This document shows, in pieces, positions 36,494 through 44,927 of a DNA stretch of 64,000 nt. Numbering within the stretch: position 1 is the first letter of the stretch; every line of letters starts with the position of its first letter. The DNA comes from Emcibacteraceae bacterium (GTDB lineage: Bacteria; Pseudomonadota; Alphaproteobacteria; Sphingomonadales; Emcibacteraceae). A model generated the notes under the pieces. The model was given only the letters and a program-made list of their open reading frames with translations, did not search any database and was not told the origin of the DNA. Location of the stretch: the NCBI GenBank assembly GCA_021774795.1, contig JAJFIR010000044.1, positions 1-64,000 on the forward strand, in the 5' to 3' direction. The translations under genes were made by a program, and so were the position numbers.

Positions 36494-37858
36494 CTATTTC
36501 CTTTTCTCTTTTACCATACCCACTTTGGCCCGCGGTACAGGAATGTGGTTTTTCATATTCCTTAATCCGGTTAAATATTCTTTTGTTAGGTTTTTACCAT
36601 ATTCTACGGAAGGCTGATTATAAGGATCCACACCAAAAAGTTCTGCAGAAATAATTGTTTCCAACATAAAGTGCATAACCAACGCTCCTAGAGTACGTTC
36701 ATTGATCTCTCGAACTTTGATATGCCTTATTGGTTTTCCTCTTTCTCCTAAAGCCTCAATCGTGCTGTTGGCTTCTGCTTCAACGAGATCGCCGATAGTT
36801 GCGCCTGACATATATTCATAATTATCGTCTTCTATGAGCATTGAATCAATAGTCGGCCCGGCTCCTTTGGTAGAAGATGTAATGACGGTAAAATATTTAT
36901 CATTTGGTCCATCAAGAAACAGCTGTAATTGGCTATGTTGATCCATTGGACCCAAGGCAGTAAACGGCGTCGTGCCTTTGCCATTTTTCCCAAGACTTTC
37001 CGCCCAAAGTTGCTTATACCAATTTGAGAAACGATCAAGCCTACATTCATACGGCATCATGACATTGATGTTTATATTACTCTTTTCCTGTAATTCAAAT
37101 GACGCTATCGCACCCATTGCCGGTGGTATTTCACATACGTGTTCTGCATTCATAGTCGCTTTTAATACCTGTTCCGCCCCATTTCTTAGAGCAACAACAT
37201 CAAGACCAATAATCATTGCCGGAAGAAGCCCAACAACTGAAAAAACTGAAAAGCGTCCCCCTAAATTAGCATCATGATAATGGATAGGCAGGCACCATTT
37301 TTCTGCATAATCATGTAAAAAACTTGCACCAGGTTGAACGATCACCGTGAAATAGTTTTTAATTTCTTCTTCACCAACGAGTGTAAGCACGTTGGAAAAA
37401 CATGCAAGCATCTGAGCAATTGTTTCCGCTGTTCCACCTGATTTGGAAATCACCAGAAAATGCGTATTACTGAGGTCTAATTCCTGCAATAATTGTTGCA
37501 TCGTATGAGGACCGAGATTATCTGGAAAATGTATCCGTGCTTTGCCGTTTGGCGCGTATAGTTGTTCTCCGGATAAAGACACCACCATTTGCGCGCCAAG
37601 GCTGGATCCTCCGGTGCCAAGTACCACAACGTCTTTAAAATTTTTTGAAATCCGTTCGGCCGTCTTGCGTATCGCCGTTAAATCTTTGCGTTCGTTTGCT
37701 AGTTGGAGAAAAGGATATAGATATTTATTTGTGTTGTAATCATAATCCCGCTTTTCGCGAAGTGACTGAAGAAAAGTTCTGATTTTTACATCGTATTTTT
37801 CCAGATCAATATCATCACATTTATCAAATATATTATCAAAGCGAGTTTCGTATAACAT
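36494..37858 (-). CDS. pgi: glucose-6-phosphate isomerase
   Basis: 454 residues, the short bacterial form. VVLGTGGSSLGAQ, the sugar-phosphate loop HFLVISKSGGTAETIAQ, NLGGRFSVFSVVGLLPA and the C-terminal VDPYNQPSVEYGKNL are conserved. Interconverts glucose 6-phosphate and fructose 6-phosphate. Unusually for a glycolytic gene it lies inside an exopolysaccharide operon beside galU; it could be a dedicated copy. Confidence 0.93.
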   Translation of the reverse strand: MLYETRFDNIFDKCDDIDLEKYDVKIRTFLQSLREKRDYDYNTNKYLYPFLQLANERKDLTAIRKTAERISKNFKDVVVLGTGGSSLGAQMVVSLSGEQLYAPNGKARIHFPDNLGPHTMQQLLQELDLSNTHFLVISKSGGTAETIAQMLACFSNVLTLVGEEEIKNYFTVIVQPGASFLHDYAEKWCLPIHYHDANLGGRFSVFSVVGLLPAMIIGLDVVALRNGAEQVLKATMNAEHVCEIPPAMGAIASFELQEKSNININVMMPYECRLDRFSNWYKQLWAESLGKNGKGTTPFTALGPMDQHSQLQLFLDGPNDKYFTVITSSTKGAGPTIDSMLIEDDNYEYMSGATIGDLVEAEANSTIEALGERGKPIRHIKVREINERTLGALVMHFMLETIISAELFGVDPYNQPSVEYGKNLTKEYLTGLRNMKNHIPVPRAKVGMVKEKRK

Positions 37859-37924
37859 TATGTATTACCTTAGTAATTTTCCAAAAACAGACCCCATTAA
37901 TACCGATTATTTCTTTAATTTACA

Positions 37925-39313
37925 TTAACTTTTGTAGACTTCATGTATGACCAGAAGAATTTCATTCAAAACCAGACCGGCCAAATATCCTAAGATAGCG
38001 ACCGGGTACATTCTTAATTCATACTTCAGGATCAATAAATTACCCTTGTTACGATATGTTATATCCACTAAAGCCGAGCAAAATGCAACGATAACGACGG
38101 ACCAGATTGCCCCATACATCCCAAATTGAAAATAAAGAATTGGTAGAGTGACAAATAAAACCGTTAACTGCATAAACCGGAGAATAACATCGAATTTAGG
38201 TTGCCCTATGGCCAACATCAAAACACTAGATGTCATTGGCCCCGTAAATAATAATGTTAATGACAAAATAGTAAGCATCCAGCTTGCATCCAGATAACGA
38301 TCGTCATAAATGACCTCGATTATTGTTCCCGCCGAACAAAATAGCAAACCTGCGAAAAATATGGAGATTGCATCAGTATTTTTTCGGATCTTATAATAAT
38401 AATGAAGTATGTTATCTCCATTTTCACGGTTGATTTCACTTAATATCGGATAAAAAACGATGTTGTTTATTTTAAGTAAAATGCCTTGAACTGCGGCTGA
38501 CAAGAAACAGGCTATACTATATACCCCGATGACTTCCGCTGTTTCATAGGCACCAAAAAACAATCTATCTCCCTGCATATAAAAAGCCGTTACAAAAGAC
38601 GAAAGCATCAACCATTTGCCAAAATGAAAAATTTCCCAAAACGCGGTACTTTCCCATTGAAGCCTATTTTTTACTCCCGGGACCACCGTATGTGATAAAA
38701 TGACAAATATAATTGATGTCGCCAACGTGCCAACAACTAACGCCCAAATAGACCTGTCATTATATGCCCAGGTAACCATAATAATAATACCGGTAATCTG
38801 ACTGATCAGTTCCAAGACGGTAATTCTGCCAAGGTGTAATTTACGTCTGGCAAGAACGACATTCGTGGAAACAAACCCGCCGATTGTTGACGAAAACGAC
38901 ATAACGGCGATAATTATTGGAAGTTGAGGGTTACCGAAAGCTAATGATTGATTTATGAATCCCAATTTAGTCAGAAAATATATACTCAGTGCTATAACTA
39001 ATACACCGGCGGTTACAATCATACCGCGAATGATTTGCACAATCCAGGCTGTATTCAAAAATGCTGGATCATCACCACGGGTGCTACGAATTATGCTGTG
39101 ATTAACCCCGATATCAGAAATTAGGGTCATTATATATAAGAACACCTGGCTCAAGGCCATTATTCCAAACATTTCCGGAACCAGTAAACGCGTCATTATA
39201 AGATTACTGATTAACCGAAGTGACTGCCCGGTCCCATACCCCGCCAGGGTCCATGTTCCCGCTTTTAGTATCCTTTGAACCAGCGATAATCCGGAATTTG
39301 ATTGAGTATTCAT
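37925..39313 (-). CDS. Wzx-like oligosaccharide flippase
   Basis: 462 residues, about 12-14 hydrophobic helices. The N-terminus GTWTLAGYGTGQSLRLISNL and IMTRLLVPEMFGIMALSQV are typical of MOP-superfamily polysaccharide flippases. Moves the undecaprenyl-linked repeat unit across the inner membrane. It lies between the kinase-like gene and pgi. No Wzy-like polymerase is recognisable in the window. Confidence 0.93.
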   Translation of the reverse strand: MNTQSNSGLSLVQRILKAGTWTLAGYGTGQSLRLISNLIMTRLLVPEMFGIMALSQVFLYIMTLISDIGVNHSIIRSTRGDDPAFLNTAWIVQIIRGMIVTAGVLVIALSIYFLTKLGFINQSLAFGNPQLPIIIAVMSFSSTIGGFVSTNVVLARRKLHLGRITVLELISQITGIIIMVTWAYNDRSIWALVVGTLATSIIFVILSHTVVPGVKNRLQWESTAFWEIFHFGKWLMLSSFVTAFYMQGDRLFFGAYETAEVIGVYSIACFLSAAVQGILLKINNIVFYPILSEINRENGDNILHYYYKIRKNTDAISIFFAGLLFCSAGTIIEVIYDDRYLDASWMLTILSLTLLFTGPMTSSVLMLAIGQPKFDVILRFMQLTVLFVTLPILYFQFGMYGAIWSVVIVAFCSALVDITYRNKGNLLILKYELRMYPVAILGYLAGLVLNEILLVIHEVYKS

Positions 39314-39425
39314 TATTTATGAATTTCTTTCAAATAAAATGTTGGTTGTGAACGCTCACGATGTTGTGGTTCTAATGGTTTTGAAAAGATATAATGATGA
39401 TCAGGCTGGTAATAGTACAAAAGAA

Positions 39426-40235
39426 TTAAACATACCCTTTCCATTCATCGTCAGATTTATTTAATACCGTACCTAAAAACTTATTTGCGTCCAGGAGCCG
39501 CATGCTTTCTTCTATCTCCGACTTCGAACACATTCCATTACCCACTACCATCAAGACGCAATCAACATTTGGTATAAACGCCAACGCATCATCAGTGGCA
39601 AGGATGGGCGGGAGGTCAAAAATTATAATCCTACTGGCATATCTGTTTTTTACTTCGTCTACAAAGGCGTTCATTTTGTTTGAAGACATTAATGAAGAAG
39701 AAGCACCATAAGCCTTATTATTTGGTAGCACTACGAGCCGCGGCACACCCGGATTTACAAGCATATCTTCCAGTTTAACTTTTTCATCAAAATAATCCAT
39801 AATCGAGTAATCAACCTTCAACCCGAGGTTTTTTGATATTTCCGGTTTCTTCAGATCAAAATCGGCAAGCAATACAGAAACATCATCATAACGTGCCATC
39901 GAAATGGCCAGATTTACGGATATTACCGTTTTCCCGCAGCCTTGCGTTGGCGACGTGACTGCTATGGTTTTCCAGTCATTTTGCTTCATTTTCGCTAATA
40001 TTTTTGTTCTTAGAATATCAAAAATAGTCGACTTAACATCATTTTGGTTAAATACAACAATGCGGTTATCTTCCAGATATTTAGTATTTAAATCAACAGT
40101 TTTTGTTTGCACATAGGCTATATCTTCAAGCTTGGTACTACCCATATTTCTATTGGTTTTTTTTTCACCAAAAGTTTCAAGCGAAGATGCATTATTCTTT
40201 TTAGCTTTTTCAATAGCCTGTTTAATTCGCTCCAT
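39426..40235 (-). CDS. exosortase-associated tyrosine-kinase-like ATPase (BY-kinase)
   Basis: 269 residues. Walker A SPTQGCGKTVIS (about 95-106), Walker A' VLLADFDLKKP and Walker B RIIIFDLPPIL mark a CpsD/CapB-type P-loop protein. The C-terminus SDDEWKGYV carries one tyrosine, not a cluster, so autophosphorylation control may be reduced. Together with the membrane chain-length protein upstream (27-base gap) it should regulate polymer length and export. Confidence 0.9.
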   Translation of the reverse strand: MERIKQAIEKAKKNNASSLETFGEKKTNRNMGSTKLEDIAYVQTKTVDLNTKYLEDNRIVVFNQNDVKSTIFDILRTKILAKMKQNDWKTIAVTSPTQGCGKTVISVNLAISMARYDDVSVLLADFDLKKPEISKNLGLKVDYSIMDYFDEKVKLEDMLVNPGVPRLVVLPNNKAYGASSSLMSSNKMNAFVDEVKNRYASRIIIFDLPPILATDDALAFIPNVDCVLMVVGNGMCSKSEIEESMRLLDANKFLGTVLNKSDDEWKGYV

Positions 40236-40262
40236 GAAGTTCCCTTTTGCTCATGATAAAGA

Positions 40263-41843
40263 TCAACTAATTCGTCCCCATACTTTGATAAAGAAAATAT
40301 CGAGCGGTAAATAAAGAAAATGAACCAGAACCATAGCGCAAACAGCGGTGGCAACGGAAAATCCGGCTAAAACCTTAACCCGCTTTCTCGTTTTTGCTGT
40401 TTCTTGTCCTGTTTCAATATATGGTATATTGGCAAGTGGCTGTTGTTGAATTGCCTCTGTCAAGCGTGCTAGCCCATATACGCTACCATCAATCATTTCG
40501 ATAAGGAATATTGCAGCGAAGCCTGCCCCGATTGCGATAAAGACACCAAGAGCCATAATTTTAGCCCTGTTCGGTCTAATCGGCGTCTCTGCAAGAACAG
40601 GAGGCTCCAGTATCAGAAAACGTTCTGCCTTTTTTTCCTCTTCCAGACTTTCCGAAAGTTGAGCATCCATTAACTTTGCTTTGATAGATTCGTACTGCTC
40701 GAGCGCGTTTTCATAACCCCTGTTTAATGCCCTCAGGCCACGTTCTGTCTGCGGTGTCTGAATAATGGTTTCCTCTAACGTCGCAATCAGAATTTGAGCT
40801 TCTGCTTTGAGTCTGTTTTGCACCACAATTCGATCTTCGATCGCCTCAATTCTTGCGCTTATCTTCGCTGAAACGGGGTCCCCAACAAGACTATTACTAT
40901 CTTCAACATCGCCATTCGCAATTTTTTCTTTAACTTGTGAAATTTTCCGGTTTAATGATGTTATATCGGGATGCGCGGCTCCGTATACGGCAGATTTTTC
41001 AAGTAACTGCGCTTCTAATCTGGTTAATTCCTGCTCAGGATTAAGTAATATTTCAGCCTCACCGTTACCTGTGCGTACGCTAGCGGAAGCCAGGTCGATT
41101 TCAAGAAAGTTCCTTTGTTCTTCAAGGTTCTTAATCTCCCGATCTATATTTTCCTGAGCATTAATTGCCCGTTCTCTCTGACTGATCCTCATATCGAGAT
41201 GTTCAGGTAATGAGCCACTATTGATTTGCTTAAATTCTGCTACTTGATTCTCAATAGTTTCAAGCTCCAGTTTTAATTTTTGTGTTTCGTTATTAAGAAA
41301 GTCAGACGTTTCAGACGCTCTTGAAATTCTGTTACGTAAATTCTCGTCAAGGAAAAGAGTTACAAATTCATTTGCAACCCTAAAGGCAAGATCAGGTTCA
41401 CTGTTCACCACAGAAATTTTAAAGGAAATCGCCGTACGACCGTTGTTTCTTTGACCCTGGATATCTGCACTAATGATCTGGACAGAAACCATGTTTCTCA
41501 TCCGATCCACAAGGTCTGATGCCGGAATGCTATTTCTGTCGGAGCCAAATAAATTGAATTTATCTATAATTCGAAGAAGGTTATCCCTGATCATCACGCG
41601 TTGGGTGATAACGCCGATCCGTTCATCAGCATAACTGGTAATCGTTGATTGTACGAAGTTATCGGGTATTTGTTGAGATTCCACCATAATGGTCCCGGTC
41701 GACTCATAGACCGGTGGCGTAAACACAGATACGGCAATGCTCACGCCTAACACCAGGATGAAGGGTATTATTAAATAAAGATATCTACGCCTCAAAATAG
41801 CGACATAGTCTCTTAACGTTAATTCCGGTTCATTATATTCCAT
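40263..41843 (-). CDS. exosortase-associated chain-length determinant protein (Wzz/GNVR)
   Basis: 526 residues. Wzz domain at the start (ELTLRDYVAILRRRYLYLIIPF, with the first membrane helix at about 30-50). Long coiled coils occupy about 180-300 and 350-410, then a GNVR-type segment ALNRGYENALEQYESIKAKL. A helix lies at about 435-460 and another hydrophobic segment near the end. A polysaccharide co-polymerase in the inner membrane with a large periplasmic part. Adjacent to the kinase-like ATPase, as expected for a split system. Confidence 0.93.
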   Translation of the reverse strand: MEYNEPELTLRDYVAILRRRYLYLIIPFILVLGVSIAVSVFTPPVYESTGTIMVESQQIPDNFVQSTITSYADERIGVITQRVMIRDNLLRIIDKFNLFGSDRNSIPASDLVDRMRNMVSVQIISADIQGQRNNGRTAISFKISVVNSEPDLAFRVANEFVTLFLDENLRNRISRASETSDFLNNETQKLKLELETIENQVAEFKQINSGSLPEHLDMRISQRERAINAQENIDREIKNLEEQRNFLEIDLASASVRTGNGEAEILLNPEQELTRLEAQLLEKSAVYGAAHPDITSLNRKISQVKEKIANGDVEDSNSLVGDPVSAKISARIEAIEDRIVVQNRLKAEAQILIATLEETIIQTPQTERGLRALNRGYENALEQYESIKAKLMDAQLSESLEEEKKAERFLILEPPVLAETPIRPNRAKIMALGVFIAIGAGFAAIFLIEMIDGSVYGLARLTEAIQQQPLANIPYIETGQETAKTRKRVKVLAGFSVATAVCAMVLVHFLYLPLDIFFIKVWGRIS

Positions 41844-41867
41844 TATTCGTTCTCTATATACTAAAGC

Positions 41868-42995
41868 TTAGTACGCAACGCTTACATTGAAAATATTAGA
41901 TATACCCCACCCGCCGTTCAATCCGATCCTTTGCCTGCGTAACTGATAAGAAAACCGCAAATTCAGGTTTTCCAAAACTTGAAAGGTTACCCATGGGCTA
42001 GCTTGTACGAATTCATTTCTCATTTGTATGATACCGCTTACCTCGCTGCTACGTCTCCAGGACCCACTAACGCCCAGAGTGACACGCTGCGAGGAAGCAT
42101 AATCAACACTCAAGGCAACCGATTCATCTTGGCGCAATCCACCGAGGCCGCTTGGCAATAATTCACGTGCTGCTCTAAATGAAACAGTATTTCGTTCCAG
42201 CTCGTGTGCAATTTCCGCTACTGCGCTCCACATATAATTATCGTTCAAATAAGAAACACCACCTGTAACAGATATGGACGTATTTTCGGAAATTTGTCTG
42301 CGGAAACCTGCGCGATAACTATAGCTATTAATGCTCGGTGACAGTGCAAACTCGGGTTCGTAATGCAAATAGCCAAAATTTTGAATTAGCGCAGTATTCT
42401 CGTTTAAAGCGAGATCAACACCTAGAGAGGCACTATTGCTCCAATAATTATTAAACAGACCAAATGTCGAATAATCTAAAACCTGAAAATTATCAGAAAG
42501 TCTGACTGACAAAGTTTCGCTAAGCCTGGCACCTACGCCAATTTGGGCAAAACCTCTGTCTCTTGTTGAATTATTTAAAAAGGCACCCGTATCATCAAAT
42601 TCCGTATCAAAAATTGATTGACGGTCATATCCGCCCCCAATATTCAATGTAGCTGTTTCAAATTCATAATCGCCGATTAAGCTGATACCATAGGTAAAGC
42701 GGTCTTCTTCGATCGCCTCGTCAGAAGACTTCTGAAACGATCCTGTTGCTGAAATAACAGTTCTTGATCCTTCATCCTCGATAATTGTATCAAGCACAGG
42801 GCTCACTCTAAAAAGATAGACACTTTGCTTATTTGTCTCACTTAAAAATCTGTTATCGTTATAGCTTGCATCGGCAGCGATGCCAAGATCAAACGAAGTT
42901 TCCGCAGCCGTAACATGCCCCCCGCATAAAAGAGACGAAATACATAACCCTGAAGACAAAGTTTTTAATATTTTTTTATATGATTTTTTTTTCAA
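41868..42995 (-). CDS. outer-membrane beta-barrel protein of the exosortase/EPS locus
   Basis: 375 residues with a signal peptide ending near residue 29 (SLLCGGHVTAA). The rest alternates hydrophobic and polar residues in strands with turns (FDLGIAADASYNDNRFLS, LRFSYQLRRQRIGLNG) and ends FNVSVAY with a terminal tyrosine, an outer-membrane insertion signature. Barrel proteins of this kind lie between wza and wzz genes in PEP-CTERM loci. It may form the export pore with the Wza-like protein. 25 bases separate it from the Wza-like gene. Confidence 0.85.
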   Translation of the reverse strand: MKKKSYKKILKTLSSGLCISSLLCGGHVTAAETSFDLGIAADASYNDNRFLSETNKQSVYLFRVSPVLDTIIEDEGSRTVISATGSFQKSSDEAIEEDRFTYGISLIGDYEFETATLNIGGGYDRQSIFDTEFDDTGAFLNNSTRDRGFAQIGVGARLSETLSVRLSDNFQVLDYSTFGLFNNYWSNSASLGVDLALNENTALIQNFGYLHYEPEFALSPSINSYSYRAGFRRQISENTSISVTGGVSYLNDNYMWSAVAEIAHELERNTVSFRAARELLPSGLGGLRQDESVALSVDYASSQRVTLGVSGSWRRSSEVSGIIQMRNEFVQASPWVTFQVLENLNLRFSYQLRRQRIGLNGGWGISNIFNVSVAY

Positions 42996-43020
42996 AGTAA
43001 TTCTACCTTCGTGTTATTAA

Positions 43021-43584
43021 TTATGGGACAATTACGACGTCACCGGCTTCAAGTACAAAAATTATAGAATTTAACACTTTTCCGGAAACCAGATCCCCAT
43101 AATCAAACTCATAATACCTGGCCTGCTCGTTTTCTTTCCTTAAAACTTTTATACTGTTATCATCGGCAAACTGGGCGAGCCCACCGGCTAAACTAAGGAC
43201 TTGTGGAATGGTCATTTCAGAACTCATAACATATTCACCCGGCCGCACTACTTTACCAATAACAAAAACGCTATTCCCTCTAACGCTATTAATAATAACT
43301 GTCACCTCCGCATTTGGAACATGATCGGTTAATTTTTCTTCCAGAACGGTTTCAAGTTCTACACTTGACAAACCATTGACCGAAACAGTGCCAATAAGGG
43401 GAAACGTAATGCTTCCATCTGGAAGCACAATAACTTCTTTATCAAGGGTGTCTTCCCGCCATACTGATATCTGTAACTCATCACCCGGTTGCAATGTATA
43501 ACCGCCAATCACCTGGGCGTAAGAATGCGGTGAAACCACATGCAATAGTGAAAAGAATATAGTTAAAATCGATAGCCGCGTCAT
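43021..43584 (-). CDS. Wza-like polysaccharide export protein
   Basis: 187 residues with a signal peptide (SLLHVVSPHSYA). The poly-export domain IGGYTLQPGDELQISVWRED and VLPDGSITFPLIGTVSVNG is clear, then an SLBB-like segment NSVFVIGKVVRPGEYVM and the end LEAGDVVIVP. There is no lipobox cysteine at the signal cleavage site, unlike classical Wza. Outer-membrane or periplasmic export component; first gene of the long minus-strand series. Confidence 0.93.
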   Translation of the reverse strand: MTRLSILTIFFSLLHVVSPHSYAQVIGGYTLQPGDELQISVWREDTLDKEVIVLPDGSITFPLIGTVSVNGLSSVELETVLEEKLTDHVPNAEVTVIINSVRGNSVFVIGKVVRPGEYVMSSEMTIPQVLSLAGGLAQFADDNSIKVLRKENEQARYYEFDYGDLVSGKVLNSIIFVLEAGDVVIVP

Positions 43585-43821
43585 AGTTGTTCCAAAATTA
43601 TCTCTGATAAACCGTAATTTATATTAATATTACAATGCACTATATATTTAAATTCTTAACAATTGATAAGTGAATTGAAGAAAAATTGCAATCATAGAAA
43701 CCTTATCAAAGAGTACCATATTATAAGAAATTAACCATAACGTCTATTGGCATTCATTTAAAATTAAAATTGGGTTTAATATTAATTTACCGCCATTCCT
43801 GAATATATTAGAAATAAAAAA

Positions 43822-43851
43822 AGCTAAGGGAGTTCATTACTTCCCTTAGCT
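43822..43851 (-). terminator. Rho-independent terminator downstream of the VPLPA-CTERM gene
   Basis: Read on the minus strand: a perfect 10-base stem AGCTAAGGGA / TCCCTTAGCT with a 10-base loop, followed directly by TTTTTTATTT. This is a canonical intrinsic terminator, about 80 bases after the stop codon of the VPLPA-CTERM gene. Confidence 0.85.
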
Positions 43852-43878
43852 CTTAATAATTTATTATATTTAAACGAC

Positions 43879-43906
43879 TTAAGGTGCTCCCAAAGGAGCA
43901 CCTTAA
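43879..43906 (-). terminator. second strong hairpin after the VPLPA-CTERM gene
   Basis: A perfect 12-base stem TTAAGGTGCTCC / GGAGCACCTTAA with a 4-base loop lies between the stop codon and the terminator. It has no U-run, so it may stabilise the 3' end of the mRNA or act as the first part of a double terminator. Confidence 0.65.
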
Positions 43907-43933
43907 TCTGAGGACATTATTTAAGATTTCGTA

Positions 43934-44473
43934 TTAAGAAAAAACTTCTTTCTTTTTTCTTTTTCTACGTGCAAGGAACCCAACACCAAGCATCGCAGTA
44001 CCGAAAGCAATTACGGCTGGAGGAAGGGGAACCGCTGACACAGTCAGTGACCATCCGCCACCTTGGGCCGCGAAGTTACCAGCGAGCACTATTTTGCCTG
44101 TTTCACCGGTTTGCAATGCGTGAAAAAATGTAAGTGGACCATTATATGCTCCACTTAAGTCTGTAATGTCATGAGCAAACACGAATACATTATCAACAAA
44201 CCAAGTCATTGTTAGACCCAAAACACCAAACGGAACCGGATCACCCCCGACAGGATGGTTCACACTAGCCAGAAACTGCAAGTTTGTGAATTCTGATGCC
44301 AAAAATTCGAACTCAGCTGTGACTGGATCTCCGCCTTCAGCTACACCAACATCTTCGTTAAATGGCATAAAGAAGTTTGGATCAACGGGAAATGGGACCG
44401 CGTTTGTAGCACCCGAAAGTAATAACAGTGAAAGTACCGCTGCGCTTACTAGTGTAAAAGTTTTCTTTAACAT
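43934..44473 (-). CDS. VPLPA-CTERM sorting-domain exported protein
   Basis: 179 residues. A Sec signal peptide (LVSAAVLSLLLLSGATNA) precedes a small beta-rich body with repeated GGDPV motifs. The C-terminus is a tripartite sorting signal: VPLPP at about 148-152, a hydrophobic helix AVIAFGTAMLGVGFLA, then the basic RRKRKKK tail. This is the substrate type of exosortases; the enzyme would cut near VPLPP. AGGAA precedes the ATG, and a perfect sigma-54 promoter lies about 100 bases upstream. It is a likely surface or floc-matrix protein. It is the only such target seen in the window; others would be elsewhere. Confidence 0.9.
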   Translation of the reverse strand: MLKKTFTLVSAAVLSLLLLSGATNAVPFPVDPNFFMPFNEDVGVAEGGDPVTAEFEFLASEFTNLQFLASVNHPVGGDPVPFGVLGLTMTWFVDNVFVFAHDITDLSGAYNGPLTFFHALQTGETGKIVLAGNFAAQGGGWSLTVSAVPLPPAVIAFGTAMLGVGFLARRKRKKKEVFS

Positions 44474-44927
44474 AACATATGTTCCTCAATTTTAAATTTT
44501 ACTATATTCTCTAATTAAATCTTTTAAGTATTTGTCAGCTTAAAACTTAACTAACCTTCGGCTGATAAATATGCAATTACCGTGCCATTTTAATTTATTC
44601 TTTATTTTTAATGAGTTATATTTTCCCCAACTATTTACTAACCACACTTCTGTAAAGAAATTTAACAGTTTAAATCCGACTATCCTTTTTTGGGACAATT
44701 GGGCAACCTATCTATTTTAGAAATCGCAATAATGATATCATTTTTTAATTGATACGCAAACATATAAATGTAAAAAACCACATAGAATTTTTGCTTTTCG
44801 TTACTTTTATGGGTGACCGAAAAAAAATGAACCTATTAATCGCTTATTCACTTTCAGATAGTAGGATAGCTGCGGATATATTAATCCGTATAAGTATATA
44901 ATATTATTATGAAAAAAGGTATTGTAA
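44474..44927. other. divergent promoter region between the VPLPA-CTERM gene and the phosphoglycosyltransferase gene
   Basis: About 454 bases, very AT-rich, with no ORF of note. It contains the sigma-54 promoter for the minus-strand gene. No comparable motif was found for the plus-strand gene. The length leaves room for upstream activator sites of an enhancer-binding protein, none of which I could identify. Confidence 0.65.
44573..44587 (-). promoter_or_regulatory. sigma-54 (RpoN) -24/-12 promoter of the VPLPA-CTERM gene
   Basis: On the minus strand the sequence is TGGCAC-GGTAA-TTGC-A, a perfect match to the sigma-54 consensus TGGCAC-N5-TTGC. The -24 element is at 44587-44582 and the -12 element at 44576-44573, giving a start near 44561 and a leader of about 90 bases. 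PEP-CTERM genes in other bacteria are known to be controlled by the PrsK/PrsR two-component system with RpoN, which agrees. Confidence 0.85.

Larger units (their letters stand above)
43585..43933. other. intergenic region with tandem hairpins between the VPLPA gene and the export operon
   Basis: About 350 bases without ORFs. The half next to the VPLPA-CTERM gene holds two strong hairpins, entered separately. The half next to the Wza-like gene is AT-rich and must contain the promoter of the export operon if the terminator is efficient. No sigma-54 motif was found here. Confidence 0.6.

Noticed and set aside
44691-44705. TGGGACAATTGGGC as a possible sigma-54 promoter for the plus-strand phosphoglycosyltransferase gene.
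   Set aside because: The GG to GC spacing is one base short and the elements are poor matches.
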